Of a stretch of 47,379 nt of DNA, positions 12,602-22,383 are shown piece by piece; the stretch's first letter is position 1; each line of letters begins with the position of its first letter. The notes below the pieces were generated by a model, which was given only the letters and a program-made list of their open reading frames with translations, had not been told where the DNA came from and did no database searches. Source of the stretch: Candidatus Fonsibacter lacus (lineage in GTDB: Bacteria > Actinomycetota > Actinomycetes > Nanopelagicales > Nanopelagicaceae); the NCBI GenBank assembly GCA_009921625.1, contig RFXN01000002.1, positions 1-47,379 of the forward strand. Reading direction: 5' to 3'. Position numbers and translations under genes: made by a program.

Positions 12602-12856
12602 TTGTGGAACGTGAAAGAGGTTATTCGCGCCGAAATGGTGGCCAATGTTTTGGAGGTCACCGTATCCCTTGGAGAGTCGGTCTCTATTGGCGAAACCTTG
12701 CTCCTTCTTGAATCAATGAAAATGGAGATTCCCGTGCTCTCCGAATTTGAGGGTCTCGTTGTTGATGTAGGGGTGGCAGCTGGCGATGTGATCCAGGAGG
12801 GCGATCCGCTGATTACAATCGAAACACCTGGGAAGTTGGAGCGAAAAATAGAATGA
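12602..12856 (+). CDS. biotin/lipoyl-binding carrier protein (short BCCP-like); exact start uncertain
   Basis: LLLLESMKMEIPVLSEFEGLVVDVGVAAGDVIQEGDPL biotinyl-domain motif. Confidence 0.88.
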   Translation: MWNVKEVIRAEMVANVLEVTVSLGESVSIGETLLLLESMKMEIPVLSEFEGLVVDVGVAAGDVIQEGDPLITIETPGKLERKIE

Positions 12857-13260
12857 GCGCTGAGCGATTTCTTGGCGCGGTTGGCCTCTCACGGATGACT
12901 GTGCGACATGGCGACACCGCAATTGCCTTGGGTAGTGGTGATGTCCCGGTCTTAGGCACTCCAGCAGTTATCGCTCTAGCAGAGAACGCCACGATAGCCG
13001 CGCTCGCCGAATTTCTAGAGCAGAGCGAGACAACAGTTGGTGTGCGCATTGAACTCGACCACAGCGCGACTGCGAGCATTGGCGATGAAGTGGTTGCAAC
13101 GTCTAAAGTTTCTTCGCTCTCTGGGGAAAAGATTATTTTTGAGGTTGAGTGTCATAGTGGAAATCGATTGATTGCAAAGGGAGTAATTACCCGCGTGCTG
13201 ATAGATAGAGTCTCTTTTATCGCTAAAGCGGCAGCAGAAGCGTTAACGCGAGGACATTGA
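12853..13260 (+). CDS. hotdog-fold thioesterase (FlK-like)
   Basis: VLGTPAVIALAENATIAAL..TVGVRIELDHSATASIGDEVVATSKV..RLIAKGVITRVLID pattern. Confidence 0.75.
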   Translation: MSAERFLGAVGLSRMTVRHGDTAIALGSGDVPVLGTPAVIALAENATIAALAEFLEQSETTVGVRIELDHSATASIGDEVVATSKVSSLSGEKIIFEVECHSGNRLIAKGVITRVLIDRVSFIAKAAAEALTRGH

Positions 13261-13337
13261 TCTCTCAATTATCCCCGCGTTATCTGTTCATCTCAGGTGA
13301 AAATAATTTCCTGAATTGATATTGCTAGTTCTCGCGT

Positions 13338-13382
13338 ACTCGTGCTCACTCGTGCTCAGTTTTTCACTCTTATTCACTTTTA
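13338..13382. repeat. two adjacent 10-bp duplications: ACTCGTGCTC x2 (13338-13357) and TTCACT(C/T)TTA x2 (13363-13382), the second overlapping the sodN stop
   Basis: direct reading. Confidence 0.9.
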
Positions 13383-13775
13383 TTTTTTTGTCGCCCAGAA
13401 AATATCGGAAATCTCATCGATTTTTGCCAACAACTTCTCGGCAACGGTAACATCATTGCTTCCCTTGGTGCCTGCCGCTCCAGCAAGTTTGGTCGCCTCA
13501 TTAAAAAGTGAGTGGAGGTTTGGGTAAGCCTCGAAATGATTAGGCTTGAAGTAATCAGTCCACAAGACCCAGAGATGCTCTTTCACTTGGTGTGAACGCT
13601 CTTCTTTAATGGCAACTGCGCGAGCTTTAAAATCTGGATCGCTACTCGCGTTGTATTTCTCCATTGCCGCTTTAACCGATTGCGCTTCGATTTTGGCTTG
13701 GGCTGGGTCGTAAACGCCACAAGGCAAATCGCAATGGGCATACACAGTCATTGATGGTGTGAAGATATTTTTCAT
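13380..13775 (-). CDS. sodN: nickel superoxide dismutase
   Basis: Ni-hook HCDLPCGVYDPAQA after a short propeptide, NiSOD-type length and C-terminus, adjacent SodX. Confidence 0.96.
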   Translation of the reverse strand: MKNIFTPSMTVYAHCDLPCGVYDPAQAKIEAQSVKAAMEKYNASSDPDFKARAVAIKEERSHQVKEHLWVLWTDYFKPNHFEAYPNLHSLFNEATKLAGAAGTKGSNDVTVAEKLLAKIDEISDIFWATKK

Positions 13776-13933
13776 AAGAACTCCTTAAAAAGTTTTTTCT
13801 CTCGTTTTTGAGCTAGCCAACTTGATGGTTCTTCAAACTTTTCCTTACCTCAGCCTACCTCTGCGGGGATTTGAGCGAAATTCGAAACTTCACGGTGGGT
13901 TTACTCTGGTAATTAGGTCGGTACGCTCAGGCC

Positions 13934-14356
13934 ATGAGGCGGCTAATTTCTCTCTTGTCGCTTAGAACCGTCCTCGTCGAAGGTCAGTCGATGGCGCCTA
14001 CCTACAACGATGGTGACTGGCTTCTCGTCTCCATGAAGGGGTTTAAGCGAAATGGCGCTGGAATCTCTGGCGGGCGTTGGGGTTCAACCGGTGTTGGCGT
14101 AACTGTCGGCACCGTTTTGCTCGTAGAACGCGAGGAACGACCAGGCGTTATTTTCATCAAACGCTTGATTGATATCCGCATGGATTCTCCAAACCGTCAC
14201 CATTTAACTAACTGGCCAACTTTCTGGGTAGAGGGCGATAACAAATCACTCTCACAAGATTCCCGTACCTGGGGCGCGATATCTGGTGACGAAATAATCG
14301 GCAAAGTTCTCTTTCGAGTTAAAAAAAATAGGCGCGGCAACAACGAAAAAAAATAA
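13934..14356 (+). CDS. sodX: nickel-type SOD maturation protease (S26 signal peptidase-like)
   Basis: VEGQSMAPTYNDGDWLLV Ser motif, FIKRLIDI Lys motif, WVEGDN..SQDSRTWG; divergent from sodN. Confidence 0.92.
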   Translation: MRRLISLLSLRTVLVEGQSMAPTYNDGDWLLVSMKGFKRNGAGISGGRWGSTGVGVTVGTVLLVEREERPGVIFIKRLIDIRMDSPNRHHLTNWPTFWVEGDNKSLSQDSRTWGAISGDEIIGKVLFRVKKNRRGNNEKK

Positions 14357-17300
14357 AAAACAAGAAAACAAGAAAACAAGAAAACAAGAAAACAAGAAAA
14401 CAAGAAAACAAGAAAACAAGAAAACAAGAAAACAGAGTTAGGTAAGGTACAGAAGCCATCGAATTGAGCGCAAAGAATGGCCATGGACCTTGGTTTGCTG
14501 GCTCATCCTGAACCCAAAGAATGTTTGCGTTGGGGTGCCTTGCTGCTTCAGATTTAATCGCTGCTGCAGGAAATGGAAACAACTGCTCAACTCGAACGAT
14601 TGCAGTTGTTAACTCATTAAGTTTTGCACGTTCCGCAACAAGGTCGTGATAAATCTTGCCAGAGCAGAAAATTAATCGAGTTGCGTTATTGACCATGGAA
14701 TCTGGAATTACTGTTTGGAAATGGCCCGTGGTGAAATCTTCCAATTTCGAAGCCGCAGCTTTTAAACGGAGCATCGATTTTGGTTCAAAGACGATAAGTG
14801 GGCGACGAGCAGGATTTGCCATATGCCAGCGGAGTAGATGGAAATACGAAGCGGGGCTGGATGGCTGTGCAACGGTCATATTGTTCTCGGCGCAGAGCTG
14901 GAGGAATCTTTCGATGCGAGCAGATGAGTGATCTGGTCCTTGGCCTTCATAGCCATGAGGCAAGAGCATGACAACGGAGGATCGCTCGCCCCACTTTTGC
15001 AGGGCGGAAGAGACAAACTCATCGATGATGGTCTGTGCACCGTTGGCGAAATCACCAAACTGTGCTTCCCAGAGCACAAGTGCATCATCTCGTTCCACCG
15101 AGTAACCATATTCGAAGCCAAGAGCTGCATATTCAGAGAGAAGAGAGTTAACAACGAAAAACTGATTCTCACTAGAAATCAGGCCACGAAGTGGAATCCA
15201 CTCACTGCCATTGCTTCCATCAACAATAACTGCATGGCGTTGGCTAAATGTGCCACGAGCGACATCCTGTCCTGCAAGACGAATATGTTTGCCATCGAGC
15301 AACAGCGATCCGAAAGCGAGCGCCTCACCCATAGCCCAATCGATGGTGCCCTCATTGAGCATCTCGACGCGACGTGAAAGTTGTGGCAACAACTTTGGAT
15401 GAACGGTGAAGCCTTCTGGAATCGCAACTTGAGTTGCGGCAATTTGTCGCGCAACATCCGCGCTAATTGCAGTGGCAGCCTCTTCCGGTGCTAGTGCTTT
15501 CTTAGAATCAAGAGTTGGCGCACTCGCTTCTTTGTTGTGAACCGCAGTGAAGATTGCCTCAAGTTGAGTTTGGAAATCTCGAGTAACCTCCTCAGCCTCT
15601 GCCATGGTGATATCGCCGCGACCGACGAGCGCTTCAATATAAAGAGTGCGCGTTGTTCGCTTGGCATCAATTAATTTGTACATCAAAGGTTGAGTTAAGC
15701 TCGGCTCATCGCCTTCATTGTGGCCACGTCGGCGGTAGCAAATCATGTCGATAACGACATCTTTGTTAAATGCTTGGCGGTACTCATAAGCAAGACGCGC
15801 AACGCGAACGCATGCCTCAGGATCATCGCCATTTACGTGGAAAATCGGCGCTTGTACCATGCGCGCAACATCAGTGGCATACGTTGATGAACGTCCTGCA
15901 CTGGGTGAAGTAGTAAAGCCAACTTGGTTATTGATAACAATATGGATAGTTCCACCGGTGCGATAGCCAGGAAGTTGGGAGAGGTTGAGAGTTTCAGCAA
16001 CGACACCTTGACCTGCAAATGCAGCATCGCCATGGAGCAAGATTGGCAAAACAGAGAATACATCGCGAATATTTATCTTGTCTTGCTTTGCTCGAACAAT
16101 TCCTTCGAGAACGGGATTAACTGCCTCTAAATGTGAAGGATTTGCCGCGAGATATACCTTGGTCTGTGCACCAGAATCAGCGGTGAAGATTGATTGGGTA
16201 CCAAGGTGGTACTTCACATCTCCAGATCCCTGAACTGAATTATCTTGGTAATGACCCTCGAACTCTTGGAAGATTTGGCCATGAGGTTTCCCAGCAACAT
16301 TTGCTAGAACATTGAGTCGACCACGATGTGGCATACCGATACATACTTCATCAAGCTTCTCTTCTGCGGCAGCAATAAGAATTGCATCGAGGATTGGAAT
16401 AACGGACTCACCACCTTCAAGAGAGAATCGCTTCTGCCCAACGAATTTTGTTTGGAGGAAAGTTTCGAAAGCTTCTGCGCTATTGAGTTTGCGCAAAATT
16501 CGAAGCTGTTCGTTCCGATCCATCTTCTCTACTGGAACTTCTAGGCGAACTTGCATCCATTTACGTTCTGCAGGATTACTTAAATGCATGTACTCGATAC
16601 CGATTGTTCGGCAGTATGCGTTACGAAGGATTCCAAGGATGTCCCTGAGTTTCATAAATTGCTTGCCACCAAAACCACCGGTGGCAACCTCGCGGTCAAG
16701 ATCCCAGAGCGTCAAACCATGGGTGACAGTGTCGAGGTCAGGGTGGATTCGAAGCTTAAACTCAAGTGGATCGACATCGGCCATGAGATGGCCACGGCTA
16801 CGGAAGGCATGAATTAACTCTTGGACGCGAGCAGTTTTATGGATGTCATCATCTTTGCTTCGCTCTAAATCGGTATTCCATCTAATAGGTACATAAGGAA
16901 TGCGAAGGGCGGTGAAAATCTCGTCGTAGAAGCCCTCCGCGCCAAGTAGAAGCTCGTGGATTCGGCGCAAGTAATCGCCCGACTGGGCTCCTTGAATAAT
17001 TCGGTGGTCGTAGGTGCTGGTGAGTGTGACAACTTTGCTCACTGCCATTCGGGCGAGTGTTTCCTCATTGGTGCCCTGGAATTCAGCAGGGTATTCCATC
17101 GAGCCAACGCCAAGAATTAATCCTTGGCCTTCCATGAGTCGAGGAACTGAGTGAACGGTGCCCAGAGTTCCTGGGTTAGTTAGTGAAACTGTTGTGCCAG
17201 CGAAATCTTCAACGGTGAGTCCGCCGGTGCGCGCCTTCTTAATAAGCGACTCATATGTTTCAAGGAATTGTGCGAAGTCCATTGATTCGCAACCCTTTAT

Positions 17301-18206
17301 TGATGGTACTAAGAGTTGGCGCGTGCCATCTGATTTTGCAAGGTCAATAGCAATGCCGATGTTGATGTGATCTGGTCTACCAATAGCGGGCTTACCGTCA
17401 ATAGTTGTGTAATACGCATTCATCTCTGGCATCGCGCGTAGCGCTTTAACCATTGCATAACCAATTAAATGCGTGAACGAAACTTTTCCACCACGTGCGC
17501 GTTGCATATGGTTGTTAATAACAATGCGGTTATCAATTAATAATTTCGCTGGAATGGAGCGAACGCTAGTTGCCGTAGGAACATGTAGCGAAGCTTCCAT
17601 ATTGGTGACAACACGAGCTGCAGTTCCTCGTAGCGGATCGACTTGTCCCGCAGAGGGTGAGGTAACAACTGGTGCGCTCTTTTGTAATGGTTGCGCAGGG
17701 AGCGGATCACTTGTTCGAGGCGCTTGTGAAATGACAGATTGCGGCTGTGCTCCCGGTGTTGCAGTAGTTGGCGTCGTCACTGACGGAAGATGAGTTGATG
17801 CCGACGCGCTTGGAGAGCTTGCTGCAGTTGGCGAAGAAGTGGAGATTGGGGCGGGAGCAGGTGCAGCAGGTGCAGCAGGTGTAGCAGGTGCAGCAGAAGA
17901 TGATTGAGCGGCGCCACTTGTTGAAGCGGTTGAAGTAGCTGCTGCACTTTTTGGCGCTGGTGGTCGTCCACCTGCTGCGGGAAGAGTGAGTCCTGGTGGT
18001 GTGGCAAAGTGTTGTTGGGTTTGTGAACTTGTAACGCTGGGCGCTGCTACACCGTTACTTTGACCCGCTGGCGTATTGCCACCATGTGCGAAGAGCGCTT
18101 TCCATTGAGCATCCACTGAATCGGGGTTAGCGAGATATTTTTCATACATCTCTTCAACGAGCCACTCATTGGCGCCAAAATCCCCAGCGAAGTCTGTAGT
18201 CGACAC
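14319..18206 (-). CDS. kgd: multifunctional 2-oxoglutarate dehydrogenase E1 / 2-oxoglutarate decarboxylase with fused acyltransferase domain; anomalous C-terminus
   Basis: N-term DFGANEWLVEEMYEKYLANPDSVDAQWKALF, acyltransferase DHR, GMPHRGRLNVLANV, YRRRGHNEGDEPS, GYEGQGPDHSSARIERFLQL; tail runs into the 8-bp repeat. Confidence 0.92.
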   Translation of the reverse strand: MSTTDFAGDFGANEWLVEEMYEKYLANPDSVDAQWKALFAHGGNTPAGQSNGVAAPSVTSSQTQQHFATPPGLTLPAAGGRPPAPKSAAATSTASTSGAAQSSSAAPATPAAPAAPAPAPISTSSPTAASSPSASASTHLPSVTTPTTATPGAQPQSVISQAPRTSDPLPAQPLQKSAPVVTSPSAGQVDPLRGTAARVVTNMEASLHVPTATSVRSIPAKLLIDNRIVINNHMQRARGGKVSFTHLIGYAMVKALRAMPEMNAYYTTIDGKPAIGRPDHINIGIAIDLAKSDGTRQLLVPSIKGCESMDFAQFLETYESLIKKARTGGLTVEDFAGTTVSLTNPGTLGTVHSVPRLMEGQGLILGVGSMEYPAEFQGTNEETLARMAVSKVVTLTSTYDHRIIQGAQSGDYLRRIHELLLGAEGFYDEIFTALRIPYVPIRWNTDLERSKDDDIHKTARVQELIHAFRSRGHLMADVDPLEFKLRIHPDLDTVTHGLTLWDLDREVATGGFGGKQFMKLRDILGILRNAYCRTIGIEYMHLSNPAERKWMQVRLEVPVEKMDRNEQLRILRKLNSAEAFETFLQTKFVGQKRFSLEGGESVIPILDAILIAAAEEKLDEVCIGMPHRGRLNVLANVAGKPHGQIFQEFEGHYQDNSVQGSGDVKYHLGTQSIFTADSGAQTKVYLAANPSHLEAVNPVLEGIVRAKQDKINIRDVFSVLPILLHGDAAFAGQGVVAETLNLSQLPGYRTGGTIHIVINNQVGFTTSPSAGRSSTYATDVARMVQAPIFHVNGDDPEACVRVARLAYEYRQAFNKDVVIDMICYRRRGHNEGDEPSLTQPLMYKLIDAKRTTRTLYIEALVGRGDITMAEAEEVTRDFQTQLEAIFTAVHNKEASAPTLDSKKALAPEEAATAISADVARQIAATQVAIPEGFTVHPKLLPQLSRRVEMLNEGTIDWAMGEALAFGSLLLDGKHIRLAGQDVARGTFSQRHAVIVDGSNGSEWIPLRGLISSENQFFVVNSLLSEYAALGFEYGYSVERDDALVLWEAQFGDFANGAQTIIDEFVSSALQKWGERSSVVMLLPHGYEGQGPDHSSARIERFLQLCAENNMTVAQPSSPASYFHLLRWHMANPARRPLIVFEPKSMLRLKAAASKLEDFTTGHFQTVIPDSMVNNATRLIFCSGKIYHDLVAERAKLNELTTAIVRVEQLFPFPAAAIKSEAARHPNANILWVQDEPANQGPWPFFALNSMASVPYLTLFSCFLVFLFSCFLVFLFSCFLVFLFFIFFRCCRAYFF
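14357..14434. repeat. 8-bp tandem array (AAAACAAG) x9 + 6 nt
   Basis: direct reading; starts at the base after the sodX stop and is inside the kgd ORF on the other strand. Confidence 0.98.
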
Positions 18207-18496
18207 TGACTCTCCCAGTACTTGTTTAAGGCAAGGGTATCGAGCCTTGGGGTGAGGGAGTACGGGAGCGCGGGAGCGCGACAGAGCGGGCGAACTCTAG
18301 GGCCTTGGCTGCGGTGCAGGGCGAGATGGGCCATGACATGGAGTCCGTAATGTGGGGCGATGTGTTCTCGAATATCAAGAATCATTCACGTTGCCGACCG
18401 AGCGCGGGCGCTGGAGAGTATGGCCATGAAAAACAGTCACGCCTTCCATCAGCTACGCCTATTTATGGCGTTAATAGCGCTCATGCGGGTTGAGCA

Positions 18497-19186
18497 ATGA
18501 CCAGAGCACTTGTTACAGGTGGATCACGAGGAATTGGTTTTGAAATTGCTCGCGCTCTGCGCGACCAGGGATTAGATGTCACCATCCTTGGTCAAGATCG
18601 TGACCGAGTGGGTAAAGCTGCCGAAGAGTTGGGCGTTGCAAGCATCTCGTGTGATGTCAGAGATTATGAAGAATTGAAAAAATTTAAAGATTCAGTTAAG
18701 CCTTTTGAAATTCTCGTGCTTTCGCATGGCGTGATGTCAGAAAAGATGTCGAAAACTATCCGTGCGTCTAAAGAGGATTGGGATCGCACATTAGGAATTA
18801 ATCTTACGGGAGTTTTTAACATTATTAATATTTTTGCCGAACACTTAGTTGAAAATCGAAACGGGCGCGTGATTGTGTTGAGCGCATGCCTTGGACGAAT
18901 GTCAGGTCCAGGTAGCGCGGGTGGACTTGCGCCCTATCGAATTAGCAAAGCTGGAGTCAATTCATTTGTGCGAAACTTCGCGCACGAAACAGGATTAGGC
19001 TCGCGCGGAATTCTTGTCGATGCAGTATGTCCAAATCATTCACGAACAGATATGGGTGGCCCTGAAGCTCCACGCTCTGCTGCTGAGGGAGCCGAGACTG
19101 CGATCTGGTTGGCAACAAGAACTTTTACACCAGGCGTAGACCAAACAGGTTTACTTTGGGAGGATAGAGAAGTTGTGCCGTGGTGA
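18497..19186 (+). CDS. SDR family oxidoreductase
   Basis: TGGSRGIGFEIARAL, LSHGV (NAG-like position), YRISKAG (YxxxK). Confidence 0.92.
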   Translation: MTRALVTGGSRGIGFEIARALRDQGLDVTILGQDRDRVGKAAEELGVASISCDVRDYEELKKFKDSVKPFEILVLSHGVMSEKMSKTIRASKEDWDRTLGINLTGVFNIINIFAEHLVENRNGRVIVLSACLGRMSGPGSAGGLAPYRISKAGVNSFVRNFAHETGLGSRGILVDAVCPNHSRTDMGGPEAPRSAAEGAETAIWLATRTFTPGVDQTGLLWEDREVVPW

Positions 19187-19244
19187 AAACCTTTTAATTT
19201 AGGGGACTTGAGCGAACTACATCAAAGACACTGGAGGTGAAGAA

Positions 19245-19634
19245 ATGGCGAAATTGAAAGATGTGACGTATCTACGCCGCCTCACATCAACAATAGTTGC
19301 GGGTGAAGCGCTACTGCTCTTCTTTCTGGCTCTCTTTTTAATTGTTGAATCTTTTATCTCTCAAGCTAAGAATTTTGATGCGCTAATCGCTGAAATTTTC
19401 TTTGCGGTCCTTGGCGGGCTGGGCTTATTGTTTGCCGCTCGAGGTATCCGTCGAGGGAAAAGATATGGAAACTCCCCGTCACTGTTAGCTAATTTACTTG
19501 CGCTCGCCGTTGCGTATTACATATTTGAAGGGGGATGGCCAGGAATTGCCATCATATTGGGTTTTTTTGCTTTGCTAGCTATCGCTGGAATCCTCAAAAT
19601 CACAGCGCAATCAGTAACGCCAACTGAAAATTAG
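19245..19634 (+). CDS. small integral membrane protein, 3-4 TM helices
   Basis: hydrophobic segments LLLFFLALFLIVESF, IFFAVLGGLGLLFA, GIAIILGFFALLAIAGIL; RBS-like GGAGG upstream. Confidence 0.6.
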   Translation: MAKLKDVTYLRRLTSTIVAGEALLLFFLALFLIVESFISQAKNFDALIAEIFFAVLGGLGLLFAARGIRRGKRYGNSPSLLANLLALAVAYYIFEGGWPGIAIILGFFALLAIAGILKITAQSVTPTEN

Positions 19635-19645
19635 AGACCATTAGC

Positions 19646-20167
19646 GTGAAAAAATCAGTAGCTGATCTAGTTACTCATGATGGTCTGCATGACTCATTAA
19701 CTGGACTGGCTTCATTTCCTGCTTTTATGGAGAGCGCAACTCGTGAAATTTCCCTTGCCATTCGAGAGCAGATTCCATTTAACCTCTTTCTCATCTCGCT
19801 TTCAAAGTTTCGCAATGAGGATGGAGAACTAATAGAGATAAAATATGGGAAAGAATTAAGTTATGTTAATGAAGAATATTTATACCGTCTGGCTGCTCAA
19901 CTCATCCATGTAGCAGGAATTTTACAGAGTGAACTCCGAGAAAGTGATCTGCTATCGCGCTACGCGTTGACAGAATTTCTGTTGATGAATAAAGGGGAAT
20001 ATGAAGCTATCGAAAAGAAACTTGAAAATTTGGGAGAGCGAGGCATTTTAGCTATTGCTGGCACGAAAATAAATTTTGCTAATATTGGCCAAAAAGATCG
20101 AGATTCACGCAGAATTTTGCTCAAATCAATATCGTTTCTTCAAAAGAAAATGATTGAGCAAAATTAG
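19646..20167 (+). CDS. degenerate GGDEF-domain-like protein
   Basis: HDSLTGLASFPAFM (D..LTGL..R/F motif) and SRYALTEFLLM at the expected RxGGDEF site. Confidence 0.65.
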   Translation: MKKSVADLVTHDGLHDSLTGLASFPAFMESATREISLAIREQIPFNLFLISLSKFRNEDGELIEIKYGKELSYVNEEYLYRLAAQLIHVAGILQSELRESDLLSRYALTEFLLMNKGEYEAIEKKLENLGERGILAIAGTKINFANIGQKDRDSRRILLKSISFLQKKMIEQN

Positions 20168-20350
20168 TTAAAATTGATGATTGAGATTTTGATAGCTAGA
20201 GTTTTTGTAACTATACACATAGCGCTCGAATTAGTACGCCCACAGGCAAAAGAGCTAAACGCCGCATGCTTCTTCAATCCACATGGCCGGATAATCCACA
20301 GTTAAATTGGCGACAGGATTTAAAGTAATTTGTTGGTAGATATTTGCTGA

Positions 20351-21526
20351 GTGGTCAATGCCGAAGTTGAGAATGTTCCAGATGAGAGAAATTTATCAGA
20401 TAGGTTTAAAAGCAAAGCTATTAAATCAAATGAGATCCTCTTGCAGAATTCAAGCTCTTCAACTTTTGTAAATTTTGGAAAGCTGCAGCCATACCTTGAT
20501 GATAAAAGTGTTGAGGAAATCTGGATAAATTCGCCTAATCGGATTTTTATTGCTAGAAATGGTAAATCAGAACTTGCACCAATAATTATCTCATTACAAG
20601 AGATCAGGGATATTGCCGAGCGAATGCTTGCGTGGAGCGGGCGCAGGGTTGACCTTTCGCAGCCCTTTGTGGATGCCCGCTTGCCTGATGGATCACGATT
20701 ACACGTGGCTATCCCTGATATTACTTCGGAATATTGGGCCATCAATATTCGCAAAAAAGTGATTTCCGCTTACTCAGTTCATGATCTGATTTCGAAGGAA
20801 ACTGTAAATAATGAGATCGCGCAGGCGCTTATTCTTCTAGTGCAAAGTGGCTCGAATATCTTGGTGAGTGGCGCCACACATGCAGGTAAAACTACTGTAC
20901 TCAATTCTTTGCTAGGCGCTCTGCCTGCTGGGAGTCGACTAATCACACTCGAAGAAGTTTTTGAGCTCACCCCTCGAGTGCCAGACCATGTCGCCATGCA
21001 AACAAGACAGGCAAGTTTGGAAGGCGCTGGTGAGGTTACCTTGCGCACCCTTGTTCGAGAATCCTTGAGAATGCGTCCATCGCATTTGGTAATTGGTGAA
21101 GTAAGAGGCGCTGAAGCCCTTGATCTTTTACTCGCATTAAATTCAGGAGTTCCGGGAATGGCAAGTATCCATGCCAACTCATGTCAGGATGCGCTGCGAA
21201 AAATGAGTGCTTTACCCCTCCTAGCTGGAACTAACTTTCCTCGCGAATTTGCAATTGAGGCAGTACGAGAAAATATAGATGTAATAATTCATTGCAAGCA
21301 AAACCGAGATGGAAAGAGAAAGATCGTAGATATTGCTCTTGTAAATAAAAATTTGTCAAGTAGTCAACTTGCTTGCGAATCACTTTTTTACTGGGATGGC
21401 TCTGAATATCAAATTGGACAGGTTGATTTCGATTGTCATCGAAAGCTAAGACGTCTCAAACTCGATTTACTGGAGTACCGAGAAAAAACAGGAATATCAG
21501 GCCTCGGTCGGAAGAAAATTCAATAA
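20351..21526 (+). CDS. tadA: Tad/Flp pilus assembly ATPase TadA/CpaF
   Basis: VDLSQPFVDARLPDGSRLHVAIP, Walker A GATHAGKTT, RQASLEGAGEVTLRTLVRESLRMRPSHLVIGEVRGAEALDLLLALNSGVPGMASIHAN. Confidence 0.95.
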   Translation: MVNAEVENVPDERNLSDRFKSKAIKSNEILLQNSSSSTFVNFGKLQPYLDDKSVEEIWINSPNRIFIARNGKSELAPIIISLQEIRDIAERMLAWSGRRVDLSQPFVDARLPDGSRLHVAIPDITSEYWAINIRKKVISAYSVHDLISKETVNNEIAQALILLVQSGSNILVSGATHAGKTTVLNSLLGALPAGSRLITLEEVFELTPRVPDHVAMQTRQASLEGAGEVTLRTLVRESLRMRPSHLVIGEVRGAEALDLLLALNSGVPGMASIHANSCQDALRKMSALPLLAGTNFPREFAIEAVRENIDVIIHCKQNRDGKRKIVDIALVNKNLSSSQLACESLFYWDGSEYQIGQVDFDCHRKLRRLKLDLLEYREKTGISGLGRKKIQ

Positions 21527-21527
21527 G

Positions 21528-22364
21528 ATGAGAATCCAAGAAGTAGAACTTTTTATAGTATTTCTTACGGGAAGCGCCTTGTTGATTTCCCGGCAAGACT
21601 TTTTAAGCTATTTAGTAAAATCTCAGTCATCGAAATACATTTTGATGTCATTATTGAAAACCACATCCATTTTTGTACTTACCTATTTTCTTATTCATTT
21701 CTTTACAAAAAGTTTCTCAATCTCCTTACCTATAGCCTTTCTGCTAAGTCATTTACCTCGCATTCAGAGAAGTAACGAGAGAAAACGGATAGAAGAGGCC
21801 CGAAGAAAAAGCTGGCCCTTGGTTATAGATCAGCTTGCTAGCGCTACTCAATCTGGTGTGCCGCTACATAAAGCTCTCGACGAGATGCGTAATAGAGGAC
21901 CGGCGCCACTAAAGGAGCAATTCTTGGCATTCTCCGCGAACTTTCAAGAAGAGGGGAGTTTTGAGAAAGCGCTAGAGAAATTTACAGAGAGCGCGCATAC
22001 ATCTCACACATTCGGCCATGATGAGATAGCGGTCAAAGTCAAGGCAACGCTTTTGATTGCTCGTGATTGTGGCGGCCTAGAGGTAGGTCCAATTCTGCGC
22101 AATTTAGGCGCTCTCCTTCGTCAACGAGAGAGAGCTTTGAGTGAGGTAGCGGTTAAACAAGAATGGATAAAAAATGGAGCTGCGCTCGCGGCAGGTACCC
22201 CCTGGGTGCTGCTAATACTTCTTTCGCTCAACCCACAAACAAGAGTGGCATACAACAGTAGTGGCGGATGGCTCGTACTCCTGATCGGTTTATCCCTCAC
22301 TCTCATTGCGTACTTTTGGATTTCAAGAATTTCGCTATCCGTCTCGCAAGTAAATAGAAGCTGA
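21528..22364 (+). CDS. tadB: type II secretion F family protein, TadB-like
   Basis: WPLVIDQLASATQSGVPLHKALDEM; membrane helices; position after tadA. Confidence 0.85.
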   Translation: MRIQEVELFIVFLTGSALLISRQDFLSYLVKSQSSKYILMSLLKTTSIFVLTYFLIHFFTKSFSISLPIAFLLSHLPRIQRSNERKRIEEARRKSWPLVIDQLASATQSGVPLHKALDEMRNRGPAPLKEQFLAFSANFQEEGSFEKALEKFTESAHTSHTFGHDEIAVKVKATLLIARDCGGLEVGPILRNLGALLRQRERALSEVAVKQEWIKNGAALAAGTPWVLLILLSLNPQTRVAYNSSGGWLVLLIGLSLTLIAYFWISRISLSVSQVNRS

Positions 22365-22383
22365 AAATTAACGGTCTTAATCC

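Noticed and set aside
14197-14484. ORF of 95 aa MAILCAQFDGFCTLPNSVFLFSCFLVF...
   Set aside because: Made mostly of the 8-bp array and antisense sodX sequence; no independent coding evidence.
17777-18007. Gln/Leu/His-rich antisense-frame ORF and GCAGGT trinucleotide repeats in the kgd region
   Set aside because: Explained by the Pro/Ala/Ser-rich interdomain linker of Kgd read in another frame; such linkers are common.
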